64,000 nucleotides of DNA from Paracoccus cavernae (lineage in GTDB: Bacteria > Pseudomonadota > Alphaproteobacteria > Rhodobacterales > Rhodobacteraceae). The notes beneath the pieces were generated by a model. It saw only the letters and a list, made by a program, of their open reading frames with translations, was not told where the DNA came from and ran no database searches. Below, piece after piece: positions 10,574-19,804 of the stretch. Position 1 is the stretch's first letter, and each line of letters opens with the position of its first letter. The stretch spans positions 570,501 through 634,500 of the forward strand of contig JAUFRC010000001.1 of assembly GCA_030410095.1 (NCBI GenBank), given 5' to 3'. The translations under genes and the position numbers were made by a program.

Positions 10574-11848
10574 TCAGGCCAGCAGTTCCTGCAGGACCAA
10601 CGCCATGACATGGGCCGAATCCACCATATCCGTGATGCCGATCCATTCGTCGGGCTGATGCGCCAGATGCAGCTCGCCCGGACCATAGGCGATGCAGTTG
10701 TCGAGCTTGCCGATGCGGTCGATATGCTTTTGGTCATAGGTTCCGGGCGAGACGACATAGCGTGGCGCCTGTCCCAAAACCGCCTCGATCGCCTGCGCGG
10801 TGGTGCGCACGACCGGCGCGTCGCGTGCGGTCATCGAGGGCAGGACCTCGAAGAGGTCGCGATCTCGTAGGTGAATTCGGGCCGCATCGCGCGGACGCGT
10901 TCGAGCAGGGCGGTGATTTCGGCTTTGACCGCGGCGATATCCTCTTCGATCAGAAAGCGGCGGTCGATGGTGATGCGGCAGCGGTCGGGGACGCAGGGGC
11001 GGGCAGGCCGGTGAACCCCTCGGGCGGTTCGGGTGCGCCGCCGTGGATCGCGTTGATATTGAGCGTCGAAGAGCGCGCGCCCTCGGAATCACCGGCATAT
11101 CGGTGTGTTTTCCCGCCAGAAGCGGCCAGAGAGAGCGCTCCATCTCGTCGAGAACCGCACCCATATGGCGCACCGCGCAATCGCCCAGAAAGGGCATCGA
11201 GCCATGGGCGATGCGGCCCTGGGTCTCGATCTCCGCCCACCAGACGCCGCGATGACCGAGGCAGATACTGTCCTTATAGAGCGGTTCGGGGATGATGACG
11301 TGATCGACATGGGCGAAATGGCCCTGTTCCGCCAAATAGGCGACCCCGCCATAACCGCCCGATTCCTCGTCCGCGGTGGCGCTGATTTCCACCGTACCGG
11401 CATGGTCGGGATAAAGCGCGACGAAGGCTTCGGCCGCGATGATGCTGGCGGCCAGTCCGCCTTTCATGTCGCAAGCGCCGCGACCATAGATCTTGTCGCC
11501 TTCGACCGCGCCGGCGAAAGGATCGCGGGTCCAGCCGTGGCCGACCTCGACCACATCGTGATGGCTGTTGAAATGTACGCAATCACCCGCGCGCCCGCCT
11601 TTGTGACGCGCGATCAGGTTCCAGCGCGGATAGGCCTCGCAATCGCCGGGACTGCCGGTGGCGCGGATCAGCGTACAGTCCCATCCGCCGGCCTCCAGCC
11701 GCGCGGCGAGAAAGTCGCAGATCCGTCGGTAGTCGCGACCCGGCGGGTTGAGGGTCGGAATGCGGATCAGCTCTTGCGTCAGCAAGACCAGCTCCTCCCG
11801 GCGCGCGAGGATGGCAGTGCGGAGGGGGCAGGGGCGCGCGATGGTCAT
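10574..11848 (-). CDS. M20-family metallopeptidase/deacylase (ArgE/DapE-like), three compensating frame breaks
   Basis: A zinc hydrolase of the acetylornithine deacetylase/succinyl-diaminopimelate desuccinylase superfamily, about 425 residues. Metal-site motifs are NSHHDVVEVG, GRGACDMKGG and DEESGGYGG. Three single-base losses near 11093, 10995 and 10868 add up to a full codon, so a continuous but wrong-frame translation spans the dimerisation domain. The correct frames read EGARSSTLNINAIHGG and FTYEIRDLFEV. The substrate is not predictable. Argument for a catabolic deacylase over ArgE: no arginine genes are nearby. Confidence 0.8.
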   Translation of the reverse strand: MTIARPCPLRTAILARREELVLLTQELIRIPTLNPPGRDYRRICDFLAARLEAGGWDCTLIRATGSPGDCEAYPRWNLIARHKGGRAGDCVHFNSHHDVVEVGHGWTRDPFAGAVEGDKIYGRGACDMKGGLAASIIAAEAFVALYPDHAGTVEISATADEESGGYGGVAYLAEQGHFAHVDHVIIPEPLYKDSICLGHRGVWWAEIETQGRIAHGSMPFLGDCAVRHMGAVLDEMERSLWPLLAGKHTDMPVIPRARALRRSISTRSTAAHPNRPRGSPACPPLRPRPLPHHHRPPLSDRRGYRRGQSRNHRPARTRPRDAARIHLRDRDLFEVLPSMTARDAPVVRTTAQAIEAVLGQAPRYVVSPGTYDQKHIDRIGKLDNCIAYGPGELHLAHQPDEWIGITDMVDSAHVMALVLQELLA

Positions 11849-12180
11849 GGGAGAAGGCTAGCGGGCAACATAACTGCGGGCAAGCACGCGCTCCTTGGCG
11901 GGTTCTGGCGCGGGAGGCGGATTTCGGAGCAGGGCCAAGGCCTTCCCCGAAGTTCTTGCTGACCGCTGCGGGGCAGCGTGCTATGGACGGCGCAGGGCCT
12001 GAACGTTGCTGCGGGCGGATTTCGGAACGGGGATGCGGTATTGATGGAGGAAGGCGGCCGGAAGATAGCCAGCGCGACCCCGAGCCGCCGTCCGATGTTG
12101 CCGCCGGTCTGCCGCAGGGGCCTTGAAAGCCCGTCAGGCCACCGCGCATATGCGCCAAGCCGCCTGAAAGGCCAGCAAGC
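11849..12180. other. Divergent intergenic region, no gene recognised
   Basis: This gap of 332 bases separates the M20 gene from a small membrane-protein gene on the other strand. Short open frames occur in several frames but none has a convincing start, composition or resemblance. A decayed small gene cannot be excluded, given the frequency of lost bases in this window. Confidence 0.4.
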
Positions 12181-12462
12181 ATGATGGGCTTTTTGCGCCT
12201 TTTGCTGGCGGTTCTGGTGATCGGGCTGGTGTTTTACGCCTTGCTCTCGATCTATTTCCGCAGCCTGCGCCGCGAAGAGCTCGAAAAACACTGGGACAGC
12301 CGCCATCCTGATCATGCGGGCGACAGTCCCGAGCGGCGCGCCTTCATCCGGCGCGCGATGGAGGGTTTCAGCAAGACCTTGCGCGCGCGGCTGGTCGCGT
12401 TGGTTCTGGTCTTGCCGCTGGCCGCCGTCGCAATCATTGTTTTCTATGTGAACTACCACTGA
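12181..12462 (+). CDS. Small conserved membrane protein
   Basis: The 93-residue protein has two hydrophobic segments, near residues 4-23 and 69-88, around a charged middle (RREELEKHWDSRHPDHAGDSPERRAF cut into an exposed loop). Proteins of this shape occur upstream of DUF1523 genes in Rhodobacteraceae as far as I recall, with no assigned function. The next gene starts 12 bases after the stop, so the two are probably cotranscribed. The frame is intact. Confidence 0.7.
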   Translation: MMGFLRLLLAVLVIGLVFYALLSIYFRSLRREELEKHWDSRHPDHAGDSPERRAFIRRAMEGFSKTLRARLVALVLVLPLAAVAIIVFYVNYH

Positions 12463-12473
12463 GGAGAGATCCC

Positions 12474-13157
12474 TTGCGCCAATTCCAGATCGTCATGGGT
12501 GTCCTGTTCGGCATCGTGGTTTTTCTGTTTCTCGACTATACCCTCCTCCAAGCAGACGGTGCGGATCACCAATACCTACAACCGCCTGACCGATATCGGC
12601 GCCAACAAGGTCTTCTTTGCCTCGCCCGATACCGGCACGATCCAGAATGCCGCCGGCCAGCGCGACATCCGCTTCATCGATACCGTAAGGCCCAATGGTA
12701 AAGTTTACGTTTACCGCAACGAGGATACCGGCTGGATCTGGCCGCCCTATTTCAAATACGACAGCTCGAACCTGCATTCCGAGGCGACCGACCTGCGCTC
12801 GAGCAAGGAAAACCCGCAATGGGTTAGCGTGACCTCTTACGGTTGGCGGATATCCTGGCTCTCGATCTATCCCAATGCGGTGGCGGTCAAAGCCGTGGCG
12901 GGGCCCGAGGTGAAGCCGTTCAACTGGGGGCGCAGATCGCGCTTCTGGTGATCGGGCTCTTGCTCTTCCTGATCTGGCGGATGTGGAACCAGTTCCGCGA
13001 GCGCACCATCGATCCGGCGATCCGCTCGGTCGACGAGGCATGGGACCGCGTTGATGCGCGGGCCGATGCGGCGCGCGACCGGATCAGCGCCGATGCCAAG
13101 GCGACCAAAGGACGGGTTTCGCGCTGGTGGTCGGGCCTTTGGTCGAAGAAATCCTGA
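12474..13157 (+). CDS. DUF1523-family membrane protein, two frame breaks
   Basis: An N-terminal membrane segment (VLFGIVVFLFLDY) leads into a periplasmic domain (VRITNTYNRLTDIGANKVFF, then DTGWIWPPYFKYDSS), and a second membrane helix (ALLVIGLLLFLIW) is followed by a charged cytoplasmic tail. This matches DUF1523 by my recognition. The start is TTG 12474 behind GAGGAGAG. The frame breaks near 12545 (about two bases lost) and 12928 (one G of a G run). Restored length is about 228 residues. Function is unknown. Confidence 0.7.
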
Positions 13158-13216
13158 GCTGAACCGAAATCGAGATTTTGTAGCCAAGACTTTGACAGGT
13201 TGAGGAAAAGGCTAAG

Positions 13217-14158
13217 ATGAGCACCAATCCAGGGACCGCCTTCCGCCCCGAATGGTTCGAGAGCGTCGCCGTCAACACCCCTGCAGCAGAGCGGCGCGCC
13301 GCGAGCCTGCCTGCGCGCCGCAGCCTCAAGAAGGAGTGGCAGATCGCCTGGCTTCTGAACGCCGTGCGCTGCATCGATCTGACCACGCTCTCGGGCGACG
13401 ACACCGAGGACCGCGTTGCCCGCCTTTGCGCCAAGGCGCGCCAGCCGATCGCGCCGGAACTGCTCGAGGCGGTCGGCGTCGAGGGCCTGACGACCGGCGC
13501 GGTCTGTGTCTATCCGACCATGGTTGCTGCCGCCAAACGCGCGCTCGCGGGGACCGCCGTTCCGGTCGCCTCGGTCGCGACGGGCTTTCCTGCGGGGTTG
13601 ATGCCGCTGGAGCTGCGTCTGGCCGAAATCCGCTACGCGGTGGATCAGGGCGCGGACGAAATCGACATCGTCATCTCGCGCGCTCTGGCTTTGCGGGGCG
13701 AATGGGCGGCGCTTTACGACGAGATCCGCGCCATGCGCGAGGCATGCGGGCCGGCGCGGATGAAGGCGATTCTGGCCACGGGAGAGCTGAAAACCCTGAC
13801 CACCGTCGCCCGCGCCAGCCATGTCGCGATGCAGGCCGGGGCCGATTACATCAAGACCTCGACGGGCAAGGAGCCGGTCAATGCGACGCTTCCGGTCAGC
13901 CTGACCATGCTGCGCTGTATCCGCGATTACCGTGAGCTAAGCGGCCATATTGTCGGTTTCAAACCGGCGGGCGGGCTCAAAACCGCGAAAGACGCGCTGA
14001 ACTGGCAGATCCTGATGCGCGAGGAACTGGGCCCCGACTGGCTGCGCCCCGACCTTTTCCGCATCGGTGCCTCTTCGCTTCTGGGCGATATCGAGCGCCA
14101 GATCAGCCATAACATCACGGGCCGCTATGCTGCCGCCCATCGACTAGCTGCGGGTTGA
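13217..14158 (+). CDS. deoC: Deoxyribose-phosphate aldolase
   Basis: Cleaves 2-deoxyribose 5-phosphate to glyceraldehyde 3-phosphate and acetaldehyde in deoxynucleoside breakdown. The intact 313-residue protein has the class I aldolase Schiff-base lysine in DYIKTSTGK, a second conserved lysine in GFKPAGGLK and the paired acidic segment DEIDIVI. An N-terminal extension of about 50 residues precedes the barrel. The ALDH16 gene starts 7 bases after the stop, fitting oxidation of the released aldehyde. Confidence 0.93.
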   Translation: MSTNPGTAFRPEWFESVAVNTPAAERRAASLPARRSLKKEWQIAWLLNAVRCIDLTTLSGDDTEDRVARLCAKARQPIAPELLEAVGVEGLTTGAVCVYPTMVAAAKRALAGTAVPVASVATGFPAGLMPLELRLAEIRYAVDQGADEIDIVISRALALRGEWAALYDEIRAMREACGPARMKAILATGELKTLTTVARASHVAMQAGADYIKTSTGKEPVNATLPVSLTMLRCIRDYRELSGHIVGFKPAGGLKTAKDALNWQILMREELGPDWLRPDLFRIGASSLLGDIERQISHNITGRYAAAHRLAAG

Positions 14159-14165
14159 GGTCACA

Positions 14166-16504
14166 ATGCCAAGCGTGAGCGACATCATGGAAACCATGGA
14201 ATACGGCCCCTCGGTCGAGGATGCGAAATCGGTGCGCAACTGGCTGGCCGAGCGCGGTGCCTTCGGCCATTTCATCAACGGCAGCTTCTCGAAGCCGGTC
14301 GCGACTTTCGCGAGCCACGATCCCGCTAGCGGCGATCTTCTGGCCGCAATCAGCCAGGGCAGCGAGGACGACATCACCCGCGCCGTCAAAGCCGCCCGAA
14401 AGGCGCAGCCCGCCTGGGCCGCGATGGCGGGCCATGATCGCGCGCGCTTCCTTTACGCGATCGCACGCACCATCCAGAAACGCGAGCGCTTCCTGTCGGT
14501 GCTCGAGACTTTGGACAACGGCAAGCCGATCCGCGAATCGCGCGACATCGATATTCCGCTGGTCGCGCGCCATTTCTACCATCACGCGGGCTGGGCCGAA
14601 TTGGCCGAGACCGAATTTCCCGACCATCGCGCGCTCGGCGTTTGCGGCCAGATCATCCCGTGGAATTTCCCGCTTCTGATGCTGGCGTGGAAAGTCGCGC
14701 CGGCTCTGGCGGCTGGCAATACCGTCGTGCTGAAACCGGCCGAATATACCTCGTTGACGGCTTTGGCCTTTGCCGAGATCTGCCAGCATGTCGGCCTGCC
14801 TGCGGGCGTCGTCAATATCGTGACCGGTGACGGCACTACGGGGGCGGCTTTGGTGCGCGCCAAGGTCGACAAGATCGCTTTTACCGGCTCGACCGAGGTT
14901 GGCCGTTCGATTGCGCTTGCTCTGGCGGGTTCGGGCGTCAAGCTGACGCTGGAACTGGGGGCAAATCGCCCTTCGTGGTGATGGATGACGCCGATCTCGA
15001 TGCGGCGGTCGAAGGCGTCGTTGATTCGATCTGGTTCAATCAGGGGCAGGTCTGCTGTGCGGGCTCGCGCATTTTCGTCGCCGAAAGCGTGGCTGCGCGG
15101 TTCGAGGACAAACTTCAGGCGCGGATGAAGACCCTGCGGATGGGCGCGCCCTTGGACAAATCGACCGATATCGGCGCGATCGTCCACCCGCTCCAGAAAG
15201 AGCGGATCGAGGGCATCTTGCGCGAGAGCATCGCCGCCGGAGCAGAGCTTGTTGGCGGTGTCTCGGGCGAGGGCTGTTTCATCGCGCCGGGCTATCTGCG
15301 CAAGATCGCCCCCGCCAATCCCGGCATGTCGCAGGAAATCTTCGGCCCGATCGCCACGCTTTCGACCTTCCGTACCCCCGACGAGGCGGCTGATCTGGCC
15401 AACAACACCCGTTACGGTCTGGCGGCAAGCATCTGGTCGGAAAGCGCGACGGTCGCGACCGATATGGCGGCGCGGATCAAGGCCGGCGTGGTTTGGGTCA
15501 ATTGTGCCAACCAATTCGATGCGGCGGCACCCTTCGGCGGAATCCGCGACAGCGGTTACGGGCGCGAGGGCGGCCGCATCGGTATGCTCGATTATCTGGC
15601 CCTGCCCAAGGCCAAAGCGTCACACGAACCCGCTGCTGGGCGGATCGCAGCGGTCCCCGATGGGGCGACCGGCAAGGGCGAGGGGATCGACCGCACCGCG
15701 AAGCTCTATATTGGCGGCGCGCAGAAACGTCCCGATGGCGGTGCGAGCTATGCGGCGCAGGGCGCGCTGATCCCGCTTGGCGGGCGCAAGGATATCCGCA
15801 ATGCGGTCGAGGCTGCCCATGCGGGCCGCGCAAAATGGGCCGCTTTGGGGCCGCATGGCCGCGCACAGGTTCTTTACTTCATCGCCGAGAACCTCGCCCT
15901 GCGGCGTAGCGAATTCGCCGAACTCGCCGGCGAGGCCGAGGTGGATGCAGCCATCCGGCGCTGCTTTTTCTATGCGGGATTTTCCGATAAATACCAAGGG
16001 GATACGATCGCGGCCAAGCCCGGATATCTGATCCATGTCCAGCCTGAACCGCAGGGTGTCATCGGCATCGCCGCTCCGAACGGCAGCGGACTTGCGGGGC
16101 TGATGTCGCTTGCCCTGCCCGCGATCGCCATGGGCAATACGGTGGTTGCGATCCCTTCGCAGGATCACCCGCTGGCTGCGCTGACGCTTTATCAGGTCTT
16201 CGACACCTCGGATCTGCCGGCGGGTGTGGTCAATCTCGTGACCGGCCCGCGCGAGGATCTGTCGGTCGAGCTCGCCCGTCACGACGATGTGCAGGCGATC
16301 TGGCATCACGGTCACGGCGCGGGGCTGAAGGCGGTCGAAGAGGCGGCTTCGGTCACACTCAAGCCGGTCTGGTCGCCCCTCGCGAGCGATTGGAAAGCGC
16401 CCGCGGCACAGGGCAGGGCCTATCTGGATCAGGCGGTGCGCGCCAAGACCGTCTGGCTGCCCTATGGTGCGCTTCCGGCGGGAACCGGCAGCAGCAGTTA
16501 CTGA
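14166..16504 (+). CDS. Two-domain aldehyde dehydrogenase of the ALDH16 type (one frame break)
   Basis: About 779 residues after repair, twice a normal ALDH. The N-terminal unit has PWNFPLLM, the catalytic glutamate in LELGGKSP and the nucleophile in GQVCCAGSR. The C-terminal unit keeps the ALDH scaffold (PQGVIGIAAPNGSG, LPAGVVNLVTGP) but I see no catalytic cysteine, as in characterised ALDH16 enzymes. The frame breaks near 14958 in a G run; one G restores ELGGKSPF. Directly downstream of deoC, it probably oxidises acetaldehyde or glyceraldehyde phosphate-derived products, although the substrate is inferred. Its end overlaps the convergent hyi-like gene by seven bases. Confidence 0.88.
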
Positions 16505-17274
16505 TTGCGGCCTTCCTTGAGCCAGCGCAGGCCTGCTTCGGTTGTGGTCTGGGGCAGATATTCCGCCCCGACCCAACCGCTGTAGCCGCTCTCCTGAACC
16601 GCGCGGAAAAAGGCGATGTAATCGGTTTCGCCCGGACCTTGGCCCTGACGAGGCTCGTGCCGGTCGGGGCAGCCCGCGATCTGGATGTGACGCGAAATCT
16701 CCGCATATTTGCGCCATGCCGAAAGCAGGTCGCCGTGGATCATCTGCGCCTGATAGGCGTCGAAAAGCAGGCCGAGATTGGGGGCCTGAATCTCGGTGAT
16801 GATCTCGGCGGCAAGATCGAAATCCGAAAGGTAATAGCCCGGCATATCGGTCTGGTTCATCGGCTCGATCAGGAGGCTGGCATGGGGCGCGCGGGCGCTG
16901 GCCCAACGCAGGTTCTCGATGAAGGTGCGGCGCGCGGCCTCGCCCTCGGCCTTGCCGGCCATGATCAGGATATGACGCGACCGCAGGCCCTGCGCGAATT
17001 TGAGCGCGCGGTCGAAGTCGGTGCGGAAGCGGTCCTGCCGGTTCGGTTCGGCCGCGAAACCGCGCGAGCCGCCCGACCAGTTCGGCGGCGGGCAGTTCAT
17101 CAGCAGGAATTCGAGGCTCGAGGCCTGAGCCGCCACGGTCAGTTCCTTGATCGCGAGATCATAGGGAAAGAGGATCTCGACCCCGTCAAAACCGGCGTTC
17201 TTGGCCGCGGCGAAACGCTGCGGCATCGGAAGCTCGGTGAAAAGATAGGTCAGATTGGCGGCGAAACGGGCCAT
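16498..17274 (-). CDS. Hydroxypyruvate isomerase-family TIM barrel (Hyi/OtnI-like)
   Basis: The 258-residue intact protein resembles hydroxypyruvate isomerase and 2-oxo-tetronate isomerase of the AP-endonuclease-2/xylose-isomerase fold. It begins ARFAANLTYLFTELP, and shows the metal-ligand glutamates in LLIEPMN and GAEYLP, plus GLLFDAYQAQ. It may convert hydroxypyruvate and tartronate semialdehyde in glycolate-type metabolism. No glyoxylate genes are adjacent, so the physiological role is inferred. Confidence 0.82.
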   Translation of the reverse strand: MARFAANLTYLFTELPMPQRFAAAKNAGFDGVEILFPYDLAIKELTVAAQASSLEFLLMNCPPPNWSGGSRGFAAEPNRQDRFRTDFDRALKFAQGLRSRHILIMAGKAEGEAARRTFIENLRWASARAPHASLLIEPMNQTDMPGYYLSDFDLAAEIITEIQAPNLGLLFDAYQAQMIHGDLLSAWRKYAEISRHIQIAGCPDRHEPRQGQGPGETDYIAFFRAVQESGYSGWVGAEYLPQTTTEAGLRWLKEGRNQ

Positions 17275-17288
17275 GTCAGCTTTCCAGA

Positions 17289-17875
17289 TCAGGGTTCGAG
17301 CGCAATCACCTGGCCGTTCGAGCGCAGGGCGAGGCGGCCCGTTTCCGGATCGGTCTCGGCGATTTCGGCAAGTCGGTAAAAAGTTTTGCGGTCGATCAGG
17401 GCCTCAAGCCCCGCGCGTACATGCAGATAGGGGCGCGGCTCTTGCGCCGTGCCCGCCATGCGGATGCCGTTTTCGGGACCGGCCGCGATTCGGTCGCCGA
17501 CATTGGTGGTGAAAACGACGGCCTCCCCTCGAGATCGGCGTCGATGGCGATGAAGGGCGCGTCGACCACGCGGATCCCGACCTTTTCCACCGGAGTGACC
17601 AGAAAATAGGCATCCCCCTCGCGTTTGAGGATGGTCGAGAACAGCTGCACCATTTGGGGGCGAGCGATCGGGGTTCCGTTGTAAAACCACGTCCCGTCCT
17701 TGCGGATTTCCATGTCGAGATCGCCGCAAAAAGGCGGATTCCACAGATGGACCGGCGCGGGACCGCGCGCATTGGCCGATTTGGCGGCCGCCATCAGTCC
17801 CTCGGCCCCCGTGGGTGCGGCGGGCGCGGCTTGGGCGGTGGCGGAATTCACGCTTTTGTCAGTCATTTGGTCCAT
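17289..17875 (-). CDS. DUF1285 protein (one frame break)
   Basis: About 195 residues after repair. A low-complexity N-terminus precedes the conserved [21 protein letters not shown] and [18 protein letters not shown] segments that mark DUF1285. One G lost near 17525 breaks the frame between DADLEG and [11 protein letters not shown]. Function is unknown. It is divergent from moxR across 62 bases, which must contain both promoters. Confidence 0.8.
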
Positions 17876-17937
17876 TCCCTGTGGAGCCTGATAATGGCTG
17901 TCTCTATGCTGTCCTAGAACAGTTGAAGGGCATTGTC

Positions 17938-18935
17938 ATGACGGTGGATCAGAATCTGGTTTCCGAAGTCGAAACACTGACCGAGCGGCTCTCGCGCGCC
18001 AAGGCCAGTGTCGAGCATCGTTTCGTGGGCCAGAAGGCCGTAGTCGAGCAGGTCCTTGCCGCGATCCTGTCCGGAGGCCATGCGCTTTTGGTCGGCCAAC
18101 CCGGTCTGGGCAAGACCATGCTGGTCGATACTTTGGGCACTGTTCTGGGACTCGATACCGCCCGCATCCAGTTTACCCCCGACCTCATGCCTGCAGATAT
18201 CCTTGGTTCGGAAGTGCTGGATGTCCGCCCCGACGGCAGCCGCGCCTTCCGCTTTATCGAGGGGCCGGTTTTCACCAAATTGCTGATGGCCGACGAAATC
18301 AACCGCGCCAGCCCGCGCACGCAATCGGCGCTTTTGCAGGCGATGCAGGAGGGCGAGGTCACGATCAGCGGCGAGCATCGCCCGCTCGGCCGTCCCTTTC
18401 ATGTCCTCGCGACCCAGAACCCGATCGAGCAAGAGGGCACCTATCCCTTGCCCGAGGCGCAGCTCGACCGGTTCCTTCTTCAGGTCGATGTCGATTACCC
18501 CGACCGCGAGACCGAACGCGCGATCCTTCTGGCGACGACCGGCGTCGATCAGGGCGCGGCCCATGCGGTCTTTGATGCCGAGGGGCTGATGGCGGCACAG
18601 GCGCTGATCCGGCGCATGCCGGTGGGCGAAACCGTGCTGAACGCGATCCTCGATCTGGTGCGCGCCGCCCGTCCGAATGCCCCGAGGCGCCCGCCTGGAC
18701 CTCCGAGGCTTTGGTCTGGGGCCGGGGCCGCGTGCGGCGCAGGCCTTGATGCTGGTGACGCGCGCGTGCGGCGCTGCAGGGCCGTTTCGCGCCGACGCTC
18801 GACGATGTGGCCGCTATGGCCGCGCCGGTTCTGCGTCACCGCATCGCCTTGTCCTTTGCCGCGCGCGCACGCGGCGACAGTGTCGATCAGGTCATCACCC
18901 GCCTGCTTGACGAACGGAGCCGGGCCGCCGCGTGA
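17938..18935 (+). CDS. MoxR-family AAA+ ATPase, three frame changes near the C-terminus
   Basis: MoxR ATPases act as chaperone-like partners of DUF58 and VWA proteins, often in cell-envelope stress. Visible motifs are Walker A GQPGLGKT, Walker B LLMADEINRA, sensor ATQNPIEQEGTYPLPEAQLDRF. ATG 17938 was chosen because the family motif FVGQKAVVEQ begins about 30 residues later. The frame changes near 18680, 18720 and 18770, after which LQGRFAPTLDDV and DERSRAAA follow. The TGA overlaps the GTG start of the DUF58 gene. Confidence 0.88.
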
Positions 18936-19804
18936 GCCAGTCCACCGATCACCTTCGCGGCGAGGCGGAGCGCGCCTCGCAGGGGCTTGATGCGCTGGTC
19001 CTTGCGGCCGAGCGGCTGAGCGCGGCTTTGTCCTTTGGCAATCACGGGCTGCGGCGCGCCGGTAGCGGCGAGGAATTCTGGCAGTACCGGCCCGCCTCGG
19101 ACAGCGATGCCATGCGCACGATCGACTGGCGGCGCTCGGCGCGCACCGATACGCAATATGTCCGCGACCGCGAGGCGCAGGTGGCGCAATCGGCGGTGCT
19201 TTGGCTCTCGCGCGGGCGGGGGATGGATTATAGCGGCGGGCCCGACCGTCCCGCCAAAGGCGAGCGCGGCGCGGTTTTGACGCTGGCGCTGGCCATGGCG
19301 CTTTTGCGCGGCGGAGAGCGCGTGGCGCTTTTGGGCGAGCCGCCGAAATCGGGCCGCGTCCAGTCGGGGGCGATCGCGAACGGCCTGACCGCAGCAGGGC
19401 CCGAGGCTGTCGGCGATGACGATTACCCCGCGCTTGCCGCCTTGCGGCCGGGCCAGCAGGTCGTTCTGCTCTCGGATTTTCTGGGCGACGAGCAACCCGT
19501 TCTCGATTTCCTCGACCGTGCCGCTGCAATGGGATTGCGCGGCGTCATGTTGCAAATTCTTGATCCCGACGAGGAAAGCTTTCCCTTCTCGGGCGCGGTG
19601 CTCTTTCGCTCGGCGAGCGGCAAGCACCGCCACGACACCCGCGACGCGGGCGGCCTGCGCGAGGCCTATCTGGCGCGCCTCGCCGACCGCCGTGCCACGC
19701 TGACGCGGGCCGCGCAACAAAGCGGCTGGCATTTCGGCACGCATGACACCGCAAGCCCGCCCACAACCGCGCTGATGTGGCTCGCCGCCGCTTTGGAGGG
19801 CTGA
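18932..19804 (+). CDS. DUF58 domain protein
   Basis: Intact 290-residue protein with the DUF58 hallmarks GLRRAGSGEEFWQYRPA and MRTIDWRRSARTD, then a VWA-like half containing VVLLSDFLGDE. DUF58 proteins are recurrent partners of MoxR ATPases. GTG 18932 overlaps the moxR stop, and the TGA overlaps the next ATG, so this is the second cistron of a translationally coupled operon. Confidence 0.85.
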   Translation: MSQSTDHLRGEAERASQGLDALVLAAERLSAALSFGNHGLRRAGSGEEFWQYRPASDSDAMRTIDWRRSARTDTQYVRDREAQVAQSAVLWLSRGRGMDYSGGPDRPAKGERGAVLTLALAMALLRGGERVALLGEPPKSGRVQSGAIANGLTAAGPEAVGDDDYPALAALRPGQQVVLLSDFLGDEQPVLDFLDRAAAMGLRGVMLQILDPDEESFPFSGAVLFRSASGKHRHDTRDAGGLREAYLARLADRRATLTRAAQQSGWHFGTHDTASPPTTALMWLAAALEG

